Shown: positions 1-6,374, counted from the stretch's first letter. The stretch is DNA of 8,161 bases from Desulfofustis sp. (GCA_030604345.1 JAUVWB010000058.1:1-8161); one strand, 5' to 3'. Numbers and translations: made by a program. Notes: generated by a model from the letters alone, not told the origin.

Positions 1-335
1 AGTTCCACCTTGACATCGATGGCGTTTGCTTCGGCGGCTTCCGGACTGCCATGCTTGCGGTTGACCCAGAAGGAGGTGATGCGGTCGATATAACCCGGTT
101 TGCGCAGCTGAATGGTGACAAACTCAGCGGTATCCGGCTCTCCGGGGAACAATACTTTGGCCGGGGTCATGCCGAGATGGCTCTGATCCTTGAGGTTGAC
201 GATCTCCGCCCCCTCCGGGATGCTGCCGATTTTCGCGGCGCCGTATTTGTTGGACGAGGCGCAGCCGGACAGCACCAGCATCGCCAGGACCACCACGCCC
301 AGAATGGTCGTGCTCAACAGACGTCGTTCCACCAT
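1..335 (-). CDS. Lipoprotein with PEGA-like domain (3' end cut by window edge)
   Basis: I translated 111 codons on the minus strand from the ATG at 335-333, open to the window edge, so the C-terminus is missing. A short basic start (MVERR) precedes a hydrophobic stretch that ends in the lipobox LSGC, with Cys25 as the predicted lipidation site. A Sec/SPII-exported, membrane-anchored protein follows from this. The mature part contains GAEIVNLKDQSHLGMTPAKV, then TIQLRKPGY around residues 80-88. This resembles a PEGA domain (small beta fold, 'GxTP...KPGY' pattern), often found in surface lipoproteins; no enzymatic function is known for it. A purine-rich Shine-Dalgarno stretch (GAGGGAGAG) lies just upstream of the ATG and supports this start. 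It diverges from tatT and shows no obvious functional link. Lipoprotein call is firm; the PEGA assignment is by eye. Confidence 0.8.
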   Translation of the reverse strand, partial: MVERRLLSTTILGVVVLAMLVLSGCASSNKYGAAKIGSIPEGAEIVNLKDQSHLGMTPAKVLFPGEPDTAEFVTIQLRKPGYIDRITSFWVNRKHGSPEAAEANAIDVKVE

Positions 336-434
336 GGGTTGCTCTCCCTCTTCATGATTCTTGTCAGTTTACCCTTTAAACCTAGCCGGTTTGACCGTTT
401 CCGTCCATCTCTATTTAACGGTGAGGCGCCCAGC

Positions 435-511
435 CGGGTGGCAGGCGGCACGCGCGGCCGGCCGGAAATTCGGTCTTCCCGGAGCGGCCGGATATTGACG
501 CCTGCCGTCCG
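435..511 (+). repeat. Long imperfect inverted repeat in the tatT upstream region
   Basis: GGCAGGCG (440-447) is perfectly complementary to CGCCTGCC (499-506). Allowing two G-U pairs on the plus-strand RNA, the stem extends to 13 pairs (435-447 with 499-511). Inside it a second, GC-rich pair of arms is present: CCGGCCG (458-464) with CGGCCGG (485-491). The outer right arm overlaps the candidate -35 box of the tatT promoter. It could be an operator-like dyad, a structured RNA or a REP-like intergenic element; the sequence alone does not decide. Confidence 0.5.
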
Positions 512-523
512 ATGAAGCATAGT
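495..523 (+). promoter_or_regulatory. Candidate sigma70-type promoter of tatT
   Basis: A -35 element TTGACG (495-500, five of six consensus bases) is followed after 17 bp by CATAGT (518-523, four of six). Transcription would start near 530 and leave a leader of about 32 nt before the ATG at 562. The -35 box lies in the right arm of the inverted repeat 435-511. Found by inspection only. Confidence 0.42.
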
Positions 524-561
524 AGCGGCAGTGAGTTTTTTTGCCGTAGCTGCCCTTTTTC

Positions 562-1458
562 ATGGACATGTTCATCATGACCGATCGTCGACCGGTGCCC
601 AACCTCTTACGATACGGTGCTTTCTTGCTGCTGTGCGGCAGCCTGCTCCTGTCCGGCTGTACGACCCTGCTCACCGGCACCGTCATCAAGCCGGCAGTGG
701 GAAACCTGCAGCGCCAGCAAGACGTGGAGCTGGTGTGCGAGGGGGCCGCCGCCTACCTGTTGATGATCGACTCACTCATCGAATCGGCCCCGGACAATCG
801 TCAGCTGTTGTTGCTCGGCGCCCAATCCTACAGCGGGTCGATCGCCGCCCTCGAGTCGTGCCAGGCACCGCTCGAACGACGCCAGGCCCTGGGAGAAAAA
901 GCCAAGCTCTACGGCCAGCGCTTACTGGCGACGCTTTCGCCCGATGACCTGTCGCCGCAGGACCCGAAATCTCTCGACGCTGCCCTTCACGTGCTGACAG
1001 CCGGTGACGCCCTTCCCCTGTTCTGGGCCGCCTCCGGTTGGCTGGCCTGGATCGGGCAGCAGCAAGGGGCTCCGGCGGCCATGGCCGACCTGCCGATCGT
1101 CGAACAGCGGATGGCGAAAACCCTCGAAATCGATGAAACCGTGCAAAACGGCAGCGCCCATCTATTTTTCGGCGTCCTCTACGGAACCAAGCCGGCCATG
1201 GCCGGCGGCGACCCGGAGCGGAGCCGGTTCCATTTCGAACGCGCCCTGGAACTGTCCGGCCGGTCCCTGCTGCTGGTCCAGGCCTCTTACGCCCAGACCT
1301 ACGCCCGGATGGTCTTCGACCGTGAGTTGCATGACCGCCTGCTGCAGGAGGTTCTCGATTTTCCGCTGGAACAACAACCGGAGCACACGCTGCTCAACCA
1401 GATCGCCAAGCGCAAGGCTCGCCAGCTCCTGGCCGAAGATTATTTCGCGGGGGGCTGA
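562..1458 (+). CDS. tatT: TatT, TRAP transporter-associated TPR-like lipoprotein
   Basis: A 298-residue lipoprotein of the TatT family, the extra component of some TRAP transporters first described in Treponema pallidum (Tp0956). There it is an alpha-helical, TPR-like trimer with a pore, thought to cooperate with its binding protein in periplasmic ligand handling. Here a hydrophobic segment (residues 19-32) ends in the lipobox LLSGC with Cys33. The remainder is helical and fits the family: repeat-like helices near 55-125 (LLLLGAQSYSGSIAALESC), a middle segment with FWAASGWLAWIG (154-165), and the C-terminal YAQTYARMVFDRELHDRLL and NQIAKRKARQLL. dctP, dctQ and dctM follow, which strongly supports the role. 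The start is uncertain: ATGs lie at 562, 568 and 577 and none has a clear Shine-Dalgarno site. All keep the signal peptide. A lipobox plus partner genes make the family call secure; the substrate is unknown. Confidence 0.88.
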   Translation: MDMFIMTDRRPVPNLLRYGAFLLLCGSLLLSGCTTLLTGTVIKPAVGNLQRQQDVELVCEGAAAYLLMIDSLIESAPDNRQLLLLGAQSYSGSIAALESCQAPLERRQALGEKAKLYGQRLLATLSPDDLSPQDPKSLDAALHVLTAGDALPLFWAASGWLAWIGQQQGAPAAMADLPIVEQRMAKTLEIDETVQNGSAHLFFGVLYGTKPAMAGGDPERSRFHFERALELSGRSLLLVQASYAQTYARMVFDRELHDRLLQEVLDFPLEQQPEHTLLNQIAKRKARQLLAEDYFAGG

Positions 1459-1462
1459 AGGG

Positions 1463-1484
1463 AACCCTGAAGATCATCAGGGTT
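1463..1484 (+). terminator. Stem-loop after tatT, possible weak terminator or attenuator
   Basis: AACCCTGA (1463-1470) and TCAGGGTT (1477-1484) form a perfect 8-bp stem with a 6-nt loop, starting 4 nt after the tatT stop codon. It is followed only by a short T run (TTTAT), so intrinsic termination would be partial at best. It may instead stabilise the tatT mRNA 3' end. Confidence 0.5.
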
Positions 1485-1497
1485 TATCCGGATCCCG

Positions 1498-1525
1498 GTG
1501 ACCGTGCCGTGAAAACGGGTATAAT
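1498..1525 (+). promoter_or_regulatory. Candidate sigma70 promoter of dctPQM
   Basis: A perfect -10 hexamer TATAAT (1520-1525) stands 16 bp after GTGACC (1498-1503, four of six -35 consensus bases). Transcription would start near 1532, with about 38 nt of leader and the dctP Shine-Dalgarno site AGGAG at 1559-1563. Together with the preceding stem-loop, it suggests that dctPQM can be expressed separately from tatT. Confidence 0.6.
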
Positions 1526-1569
1526 GTGCGCCACACGCTTGGTTTTCACTTCGTCGACAGGAGTATAGC

Positions 1570-2604
1570 ATGTCACGGCAGCCCTTTTGGCTTATCGCTT
1601 TTTGCCTCGTTCTCTTCCTGCTCGGCTCCCCTCGTGGGACCCCGGCTGCGCCTGAGCATCTCTTCAAAATCGCCAGCCTGGCCCCGGAAGGATCGGTCTG
1701 GGTGAACTCGTTCAAGGAATTCGCCGCCGAGGTCACCGAGAAAACCGGCGGCTCCGTCGAGTTTCGCATCTACCCGGGCGGGGTCATGGGCGACGACCGG
1801 GCCATGTACCGCAAGATGCGGGTCGGCCAATTGCACGGCGGCGGCTTCACCATGACCGGGATTGCCGATATCGTCCCCGACTTCCGGATCATGGCCATTC
1901 CCTTCCTGTTCCGCTCCTACGAGGAGGTGGACCAGGTCAGCCGCGACCTGCAGCCGCTGTTCACCAGCCGTTTTGCCGACAAGGGACTGCACCTGGTGGC
2001 GATGACCGAGGTCGGCTTCATCTACACCTTTTCCAACAAACCGCGCGCCACCATCGACGACCTGAAGCTGGCCAAGGCCTGGTCCCCCGCCAACGATCCA
2101 CTCAGCGCCGGCTTTCTGGAAAGCCTCGGCATCAGCCCCATCTCGCTCACCATCCCCGACGTGCTGTCCTCTCTGCAGACCGGACTGATCGACACCGCCT
2201 TCAACTCGCTGTACGGCTCGATCGTTTTGCAATGGTTCACCTCCGCGCCATACGTCACCGATCAGCCATACGGTTACGCCTACGGCGCTTTCATCCTGGA
2301 CGGCAAGGCCTTCGATCGATTGTCCGAGGCGCAGCGGACAGCCGTCGCCGCGGCAGCAGCGAACCATTTTCCCGATCTGATCAGCAAGACCCGGCAGTCC
2401 AACGACGAATCGCGCCAGGTGCTGATGGAGCGGGGCGTAACCTTTGTGCCGACCGCGGCGGAGACGGTGGCAACGCTGGAAAAGCATCGCGATCTGACGG
2501 TGGAAAAACTGGTCGGCCAAGCCTTTTCGGAAGAGATCTACCAGGCGGCTGCCTCTTCATTGGACCACCTGCGGGGCACGCCAGTCGGCCATGCCCAGCC
2601 CTGA
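1570..2604 (+). CDS. dctP: TRAP transporter substrate-binding protein, DctP family (TatT-associated type)
   Basis: A 344-residue periplasmic binding protein that would deliver solute to the DctQM permease. The start is set by AGGAG with a 6-nt spacer. A Sec signal peptide covers about residues 1-26 (hydrophobic 6-19, cleavage near TPA-APEH), with no lipobox, so the mature protein should be soluble. DctP hallmarks are present: FKIASLAPEGS (32-42), FRIYPGGVMGDDRAM (65-79), IMAIPFLFRSYEEV (107-120), IDDLKLAKAW (162-171), LQTGLIDTAFNS (202-213). In dicarboxylate- and sialate-binding relatives, the segment after DLKG carries an Arg that salt-bridges the ligand carboxylate; by my alignment it is Trp171 here. 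The family-typical Gln-Glu-Asn after 'LQTGxxD' is also changed. This points to a ligand that is not clamped by a carboxylate, as proposed for the Treponema TatT partner protein. Its 3' end overlaps dctQ by 14 nt. Family is certain; ligand unknown. Confidence 0.93.
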   Translation: MSRQPFWLIAFCLVLFLLGSPRGTPAAPEHLFKIASLAPEGSVWVNSFKEFAAEVTEKTGGSVEFRIYPGGVMGDDRAMYRKMRVGQLHGGGFTMTGIADIVPDFRIMAIPFLFRSYEEVDQVSRDLQPLFTSRFADKGLHLVAMTEVGFIYTFSNKPRATIDDLKLAKAWSPANDPLSAGFLESLGISPISLTIPDVLSSLQTGLIDTAFNSLYGSIVLQWFTSAPYVTDQPYGYAYGAFILDGKAFDRLSEAQRTAVAAAAANHFPDLISKTRQSNDESRQVLMERGVTFVPTAAETVATLEKHRDLTVEKLVGQAFSEEIYQAAASSLDHLRGTPVGHAQP

Positions 2605-3112
2605 ACAGAGAGAGACGGGCCGCTGGCGGGTGGTGCGGATCCTGATCCGAGCCGAGGAAACGCTGCTCACGCTCGTCTTGTCCGCCATCATCGTACTCGC
2701 CTGCTATCAGATCCTGCTGCGCTGGCTGACCCAGGGCGGGCTGCTCTGGCTGGATCCCCTGCTTCGTTATCTGGTGCTGTGGGGCGGCCTGCTCGGCGCG
2801 GCACTGGCCACGGCCCGGGACCATCACATCTCCATGGACGTGGTCGGCTACCTGTTGAACGATCGGGCGGCTCGCTGGCTGCGGCTGCTGACCAACCTCT
2901 TTTCCACGGTGGTTGCCTTCTTTCTCGTCCGGGCCACGTTTTTGTTTATCCGCAGCGAATACGAATTCGGCGGCAGTGGGTTGTTTTTGTTGCCCACCTG
3001 GATCTGGAACCTGATCTTCCCCCTTGCCTTCACCGCTATTTTTTTGCACTTCCTGCTCAATGTCCTGCAGGTGGGTGCATCTCTTGTTAAACGAGGTCCG
3101 ACCGCGTCATGA
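2591..3112 (+). CDS. dctQ: TRAP transporter small membrane subunit DctQ
   Basis: A 173-residue integral inner-membrane protein. Four hydrophobic segments are visible, at about residues 23-43, 58-76, 100-120 and 138-160, as expected for DctQ. The family signature LWLDPLLRYLVLW (52-64) followed by GAALATARDHHISMDV (69-84) is clear; in this family the second element lies near the interface with DctM. The ATG at 2591 lies inside the end of dctP in another frame, with no strong Shine-Dalgarno sequence, so translation is probably coupled to dctP. The gene ends in the ATGA overlap with dctM. Length and topology are normal, and nothing suggests damage. DctQ and DctM together drive sodium-dependent uptake in characterised TRAP systems; ion use here is inferred from family. 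Confidence 0.92.
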   Translation: MPSPEQRETGRWRVVRILIRAEETLLTLVLSAIIVLACYQILLRWLTQGGLLWLDPLLRYLVLWGGLLGAALATARDHHISMDVVGYLLNDRAARWLRLLTNLFSTVVAFFLVRATFLFIRSEYEFGGSGLFLLPTWIWNLIFPLAFTAIFLHFLLNVLQVGASLVKRGPTAS

Positions 3113-4356
3113 CCAAGGTGTTGGCCATCGTCCTCGCCCTGATCGGGACCCCGCTGTTCATCGTCATCGCCGCCCTGGCCCTGTTGTCGTTTAGTTCCGT
3201 GGGTATCGACCCGTCGGTGGTGATCATCGAGATGACCCGGCTCGGCGACACACCCCTGCTCGTGTCGCTGCCGCTTTTCATTTTTGCCGGGACCCTGCTC
3301 TCGGAAAGCGGCGCCCCGGGGCGTATCCTCGCCCTGTCACGGCTGCTGCTCGGCTGGCTGCCGGGCGGGCTGGCTGTCGTCTCGCTCATCGTGTGCGCGG
3401 TTTTCACCGCCTTTACCGGAGCCTCCGGGGTGACCATCTTTGCCCTGGGTGGCCTGTTGCTGCCGGCGCTGCTGAAAGACGGGTATTCCGAACGGTTCTC
3501 GCTCGGCTTGATCACTTCGTCGGGCAGTCTCGGGCTCCTGTTCCCGCCGAGCCTACCGCTCATTCTCTACGGCGTGGTCGCCGAAACCAGGATCGACCAG
3601 TTGTTTCTGGCCGGCCTGGTGCCCGGCCTGCTCATGCTGATTTTGCTGTGCGGCTATGCCATCAGGTCAGGCGCGGACATTCGCCGCGACCACCACAGCC
3701 AGCGGCTCGACCCGCGGCAGGTCCTACGCCGGAGCATCTGGGAGCTGCCGCTGCCGTTCATCATTCTCGGCGGCATCTATGGCGGTTTTCTGGTGGCGAG
3801 CGAAGCGGCGGCGGTTACCGCCCTCTACGTGCTGGTGGTCGAGGTGTTTGTCTACCGGGATATTGCGTTGTCCCGGCTGCCGGCCCTGATGGGCCGGTCC
3901 ATGATGCTGTTCGGCGGCATTTTGGTGATTCTGGCCGCCTCGATGGCCTCTACCAACTTCCTGGTGGACCAGCAGGTGCCGAGCCGGCTCTTCGCGTTCA
4001 TCAGCGGCTATATCGACAGCAAGTATACCTTTCTGCTGCTGCTCAACATCTTCCTGCTGATCGTCGGTTCCTTTCTCGATATCTTCTCCGCCCTGATCCT
4101 CGTGGTTCCGCTCATTCTACCCATCGCTGCCGGCTACGAGATCAGCCCCATTCATCTCGGCATCATCTTTTTGACCAATCTGCAGATCGGCTACTCGACA
4201 CCGCCGGTGGGCCTCAACCTGTTTCTCGCCTCCTACCGGTTCCGGCGGCCGGTTTTTCAGCTCTACCGGGCCACCCTGCCATTTCTCGGCCTGCTGCTGA
4301 TCACCCTGCTGCTGATCACCTATTTCCCCTGGTTCAGCTTGGCCTTCATCGATTGA
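3109..4356 (+). CDS. dctM: TRAP transporter large membrane subunit DctM
   Basis: A 415-residue polytopic transporter subunit of the DctM (IT superfamily) type, which forms the elevator-like transport domain. Recognisable elements in order are LVSLPLFIFAGTLLSESG (51-68), TGASGVTIFALGGLLLPALL (103-122), the GSLGLLFPPSLPLILYG loop (139-155), the linker RIDQLFLAGLVPGLL (161-175), FGGFLVASEAAAVTALY-like helix GGFLVASEAAAVTALY (225-240), and IGYSTPPVGLNLFL (360-373). The two PP-containing hairpins correspond to the inverted-repeat ion and substrate loops of the family. It starts in an ATGA overlap with dctQ, with a distant GAGG at 3093-3096. The last membrane helix contains a direct LLLIT-LLLIT repeat (395-404). 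The gene is convergent with and overlaps the carbonic anhydrase-like gene. Complete, normal length. Confidence 0.94.
   Translation: MTKVLAIVLALIGTPLFIVIAALALLSFSSVGIDPSVVIIEMTRLGDTPLLVSLPLFIFAGTLLSESGAPGRILALSRLLLGWLPGGLAVVSLIVCAVFTAFTGASGVTIFALGGLLLPALLKDGYSERFSLGLITSSGSLGLLFPPSLPLILYGVVAETRIDQLFLAGLVPGLLMLILLCGYAIRSGADIRRDHHSQRLDPRQVLRRSIWELPLPFIILGGIYGGFLVASEAAAVTALYVLVVEVFVYRDIALSRLPALMGRSMMLFGGILVILAASMASTNFLVDQQVPSRLFAFISGYIDSKYTFLLLLNIFLLIVGSFLDIFSALILVVPLILPIAAGYEISPIHLGIIFLTNLQIGYSTPPVGLNLFLASYRFRRPVFQLYRATLPFLGLLLITLLLITYFPWFSLAFID
4291..4320 (+). repeat. Perfect 15-bp tandem duplication in dctM
   Basis: CTGCTGCTGATCACC occurs twice without a gap (4291-4305 and 4306-4320). It is in frame and encodes LLLIT twice in the last transmembrane helix of DctM. 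Likely a slippage or local duplication product; the reading frame is kept. Confidence 0.9.
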
Positions 4357-4897
4357 TCGGGTGGTCCGCAGCGGCCTTTGCCAACTCGCGCAGATGGCTG
4401 TCCTTGACCTCCACGTAATGCGCCGCCGAGGCCCGGTTGCGTTCCCGCTCGTCGTCGCGCAGCGGCCGGATCACCGCTGCCGGGCTGCCCATGATCAAGG
4501 AGCCGGGCGGATAGTGCTTGCCGGGAGGGACCAGGCTGCCGGCGGCGACGATGGAATCCTCACCGATCACCGCATCATCAAGGATGATCGCCCCCATGCC
4601 CACCAGCACGTTGTCACCGACGGTGCAGCCGTGCAGGATGGCGTTGTGACCGACGGTCACCCCGTCACCGACGCTCAGGCCGCTTCTCCCGGTGACGTGC
4701 AGGGTGCAGTTGTCCTGGATGTTGGTGCGACTGCCGATGACGATGCCATTCACATCGCCGCGCACCACCGAGTTGTAGAATACCGAGCTGTCCCTGCCCA
4801 CCCGGACCCTGCCGATAACCCGCGATCCGGGGGCGAGAAAGACGCCGTCGCCAAGATCCGGACGGTTGCCCTGATAGTTCATGAACGGTTGTTTCAT
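4346..4897 (-). CDS. Gamma-class carbonic anhydrase-like hexapeptide-repeat protein
   Basis: A 183-residue left-handed beta-helix protein of the gamma carbonic anhydrase family (YrdA/CaiE/CamH-like). Hexapeptide repeats run from about residue 16 to 125 (VIGRVRVGRDSSVFYNSVVRGD, SVGDGVTVGHNAILHGCTVGDNVLVG), followed by a C-terminal helix (145-178). The metal ligands seem intact: His67, His84 and His89 match the three-His zinc/iron site, and the neighbouring Arg46, Asp48 and Gln61 are the usual active-site companions. Family members act as trimers and interconvert CO2 and bicarbonate, though many YrdA-type proteins show little activity in assays, so enzymatic function is plausible but not proven. 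AAGGGG lies upstream of the ATG at 4897. The gene follows hpt by 12 nt, implying co-transcription, and its stop overlaps the 3' end of dctM. Confidence 0.9.
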   Translation of the reverse strand: MKQPFMNYQGNRPDLGDGVFLAPGSRVIGRVRVGRDSSVFYNSVVRGDVNGIVIGSRTNIQDNCTLHVTGRSGLSVGDGVTVGHNAILHGCTVGDNVLVGMGAIILDDAVIGEDSIVAAGSLVPPGKHYPPGSLIMGSPAAVIRPLRDDERERNRASAAHYVEVKDSHLRELAKAAADHPINR

Positions 4898-4909
4898 GAT
4901 GCGGCCCCT

Positions 4910-5443
4910 TCAGGTTTGCTCGAGCACTCCCACGTACGGGAGATTTCGGTATTTACCAGCGTAGTCAAGGCCATAGCCACAAGCAAACTCATCGGGAATG
5001 GTGCAGCCGCAGAAGTCGATCGCCACCGCCACCTGCCGTCGCGACGGTTTGCTCAAAAAACTGCAGACCTTCAGGGAGCGCGGCCCGCGAAGACGGAGTA
5101 GCTCAAGCACCTTGACCAGGGTCCGGCCGGTGTCGACGATATCCTCCACCAGCAGGACATCCTTGCCGGCGATTGATTGGTTGCAGTCCATCACCAGCTG
5201 CACCTCACCGCTGCTTGTCGTGCCGGTACCGTAACTGGAGACGATCATGAAGTCGACTGCCAACGGCAACCTGATCTGCCGCACCAGATCGGCCATGAAG
5301 ACAAATGATCCGCGCAGCAGTCCGACCACCAACAGCTCACCCCCTGCTTCCCGGTAGTGGGCGGTAATCTCCCGGCCCAACCGGGCCACCGTTGCCGCGA
5401 TCTCCTGCTCGGAAACCAGAATCCGCTCGATACCTCGCTCCAT
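4910..5443 (-). CDS. hpt: Hypoxanthine phosphoribosyltransferase
   Basis: A 177-residue cytosolic purine salvage enzyme that converts hypoxanthine (and often guanine) plus PRPP to the nucleotide and pyrophosphate. All type I phosphoribosyltransferase elements are visible: loop I GLLRGSFVF (41-49), the flexible loop SSYGTGTTSSG (69-79), the PRPP loop VEDIVDTGRTL (99-109) with the acidic pair Glu100-Asp101, the purine-contacting Lys132 in SKPSRR, and the C-terminal IPDEFACGYGLDYAGKYRNLPYVG (149-172) typical of HPRT. Length is normal. The start has a good Shine-Dalgarno site AGGAG (5451-5455) with a 7-nt spacer. It is the first gene of a two-gene unit with the carbonic anhydrase-like gene; rsmE lies 130 bp upstream on the same strand. 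Confidence 0.95.
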   Translation of the reverse strand: MERGIERILVSEQEIAATVARLGREITAHYREAGGELLVVGLLRGSFVFMADLVRQIRLPLAVDFMIVSSYGTGTTSSGEVQLVMDCNQSIAGKDVLLVEDIVDTGRTLVKVLELLRLRGPRSLKVCSFLSKPSRRQVAVAIDFCGCTIPDEFACGYGLDYAGKYRNLPYVGVLEQT

Positions 5444-5528
5444 GCCCCCGCTCCTCGAGCCCTCTCAACCTTTTAGCCTGCCGACCGCCGCCGATCCGGC
5501 GACACCGAATGGTGATCCACGACGAAGA

Positions 5529-5557
5529 TTACAACATTGTAACCTTTCGGCAAGGTT
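5529..5557 (-). promoter_or_regulatory. Two adjacent dyads in the rsmE-hpt gap, possible terminator or hpt promoter
   Basis: TTACAA/TTGTAA (5529-5534 and 5537-5542, 2-nt centre) abuts AACCTT/AAGGTT (5541-5546 and 5552-5557, 5-nt loop). On the minus strand the first dyad contains TACAAT (5541-5536), a five-of-six -10 match, but I find no convincing -35 at the right distance. The second dyad makes a short stem shortly after the rsmE stop, without a T run on that strand. A local AT-rich patch in GC-rich DNA; role undecided. Confidence 0.35.
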
Positions 5558-5573
5558 TTCATCTTCTCCCTAC

Positions 5574-6323
5574 CTACGAGCCTGGAGTCGCCCGGGTATC
5601 GATGAGGTGCTGGACGATCGCCACCGCCGCCAGTGTTGCCGTTTCGGCCCGCAGTACCCGGTTGCCGAGACTGGCCGGCTGCCACCCGTGGCGTCGGCCC
5701 AAGACCACCTCCTCGGCGGCAAAGCCGCCTTCCGGGCCCATCATCAGGCACACGGCGCCGGGGCCGGACCGCCAATCCACCATGGACAAGCGCCAGGTGC
5801 GTTCTTCCTCCCAACAGAGCAGCTTTACGGCAGCGCTGGCAAGCGGGGCGGCCAGACACTGCTCGATGGTCTGTTCAGCTGCCACCTCCATGAACCGCAG
5901 CCGCCCGCTCTGCTTGCAGGCCGAACGAACCAGCTCCCGCCAGCGCTGCTGCTTGCGCTCCCAGCGCTCCTCGGCCAACCGTCCTTGGCTGCGGCTGCTG
6001 GTGAACGGGAAAAATCCGGCAACACCCAGTTCGGTGCAGCGCAACACCACCTCATCCATCTTTTTTCCCTTCAGATCGCCTTGAAAAACCAGGAGCGGCC
6101 ACTCCGGCTCCCCTTCCTCTGCCACTTTGACCACCTGGTGCACATCCACCCGGCGCCCGGAAACAGAAAGCGTGCCGCGATAGAGCCCGCCCTCCCCGTC
6201 GATCAGCTCCACCGACTCGCCGGAACGCAGCCGAAGGACGCGCAGACAGTGGTGCGTTTCTTCCCGGTCGAGGGTGGCGACCTGACCGACTCGGCTGCCC
6301 GGTTCGATAAAAAAACGTCTCAT
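5574..6323 (-). CDS. rsmE: 16S rRNA (uracil-1498-N3)-methyltransferase RsmE
   Basis: A 249-residue SPOUT methyltransferase that uses S-adenosylmethionine to methylate U1498 of 16S rRNA in the small subunit. The N-terminal PUA-like part (1-70) carries HHCLRVLRLRSGE (24-36). Then KGKKMDEVVLRCTELGV (85-101), RW-x2-L-x3-AC-x-QSGR (around 127-141), the knot motif GPEGGF (196-201) and LGNRVLRAETA (219-229) follow, all diagnostic of RsmE. Length matches the family. No strong Shine-Dalgarno site precedes the ATG at 6323. It diverges from the PilZ gene (51 bp apart). prmA, a common neighbour in other bacteria, lies beyond the PilZ gene on the same strand. Confidence 0.95.
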   Translation of the reverse strand: MRRFFIEPGSRVGQVATLDREETHHCLRVLRLRSGESVELIDGEGGLYRGTLSVSGRRVDVHQVVKVAEEGEPEWPLLVFQGDLKGKKMDEVVLRCTELGVAGFFPFTSSRSQGRLAEERWERKQQRWRELVRSACKQSGRLRFMEVAAEQTIEQCLAAPLASAAVKLLCWEEERTWRLSMVDWRSGPGAVCLMMGPEGGFAAEEVVLGRRHGWQPASLGNRVLRAETATLAAVAIVQHLIDTRATPGS

Positions 6324-6325
6324 AT

Positions 6326-6354
6326 TTGACTTTCAATCCGCTTTCATCTATTGT
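6326..6354 (+). promoter_or_regulatory. Candidate sigma70 promoter of the PilZ gene
   Basis: TTGACT (6326-6331, five of six) and TATTGT (6349-6354, four of six) are separated by 17 bp. Transcription from about 6361 would leave a leader of about 14 nt before the ATG at 6375, or 35 nt before the in-frame ATG at 6396. Seen by inspection only. Confidence 0.5.
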
Positions 6355-6374
6355 TAATCCAGACGGCATAACTC

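Noticed and set aside
1507..1518. Small hairpin CCGT-GAAA-ACGG
   Set aside because: It lies in the promoter spacer before the predicted transcription start and has only four base pairs, so it is probably chance.
1603..1608. Cys12 in the DctP signal peptide as a lipidation site
   Set aside because: The preceding residues (IAF) do not form a lipobox, and the hydrophobic core continues past it to an SPI-type cleavage region.
1573..2520. Long open frame (315 codons) antisense to dctP
   Set aside because: It lies fully inside a secure gene; its Gly/Val/Asp-rich, domain-less translation is typical of the antisense frame of GC-rich coding DNA.
2381..3049. Antisense open frame of 222 codons across dctP and dctQ
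   Set aside because: Gln/Pro/Arg-rich translation without a motif, contained in two intact transporter genes.
4361..5101. Open frame of 246 codons on the plus strand across the carbonic anhydrase and hpt genes
   Set aside because: It crosses two well-supported genes and reads as His/Asp/Val-rich filler with no domain.
5442..6329. Open frame of 295 codons on the plus strand across rsmE
   Set aside because: It is longer than rsmE but has low-complexity Ala/Pro/His/Gln composition and no recognisable motif, while rsmE on the other strand has all family motifs.
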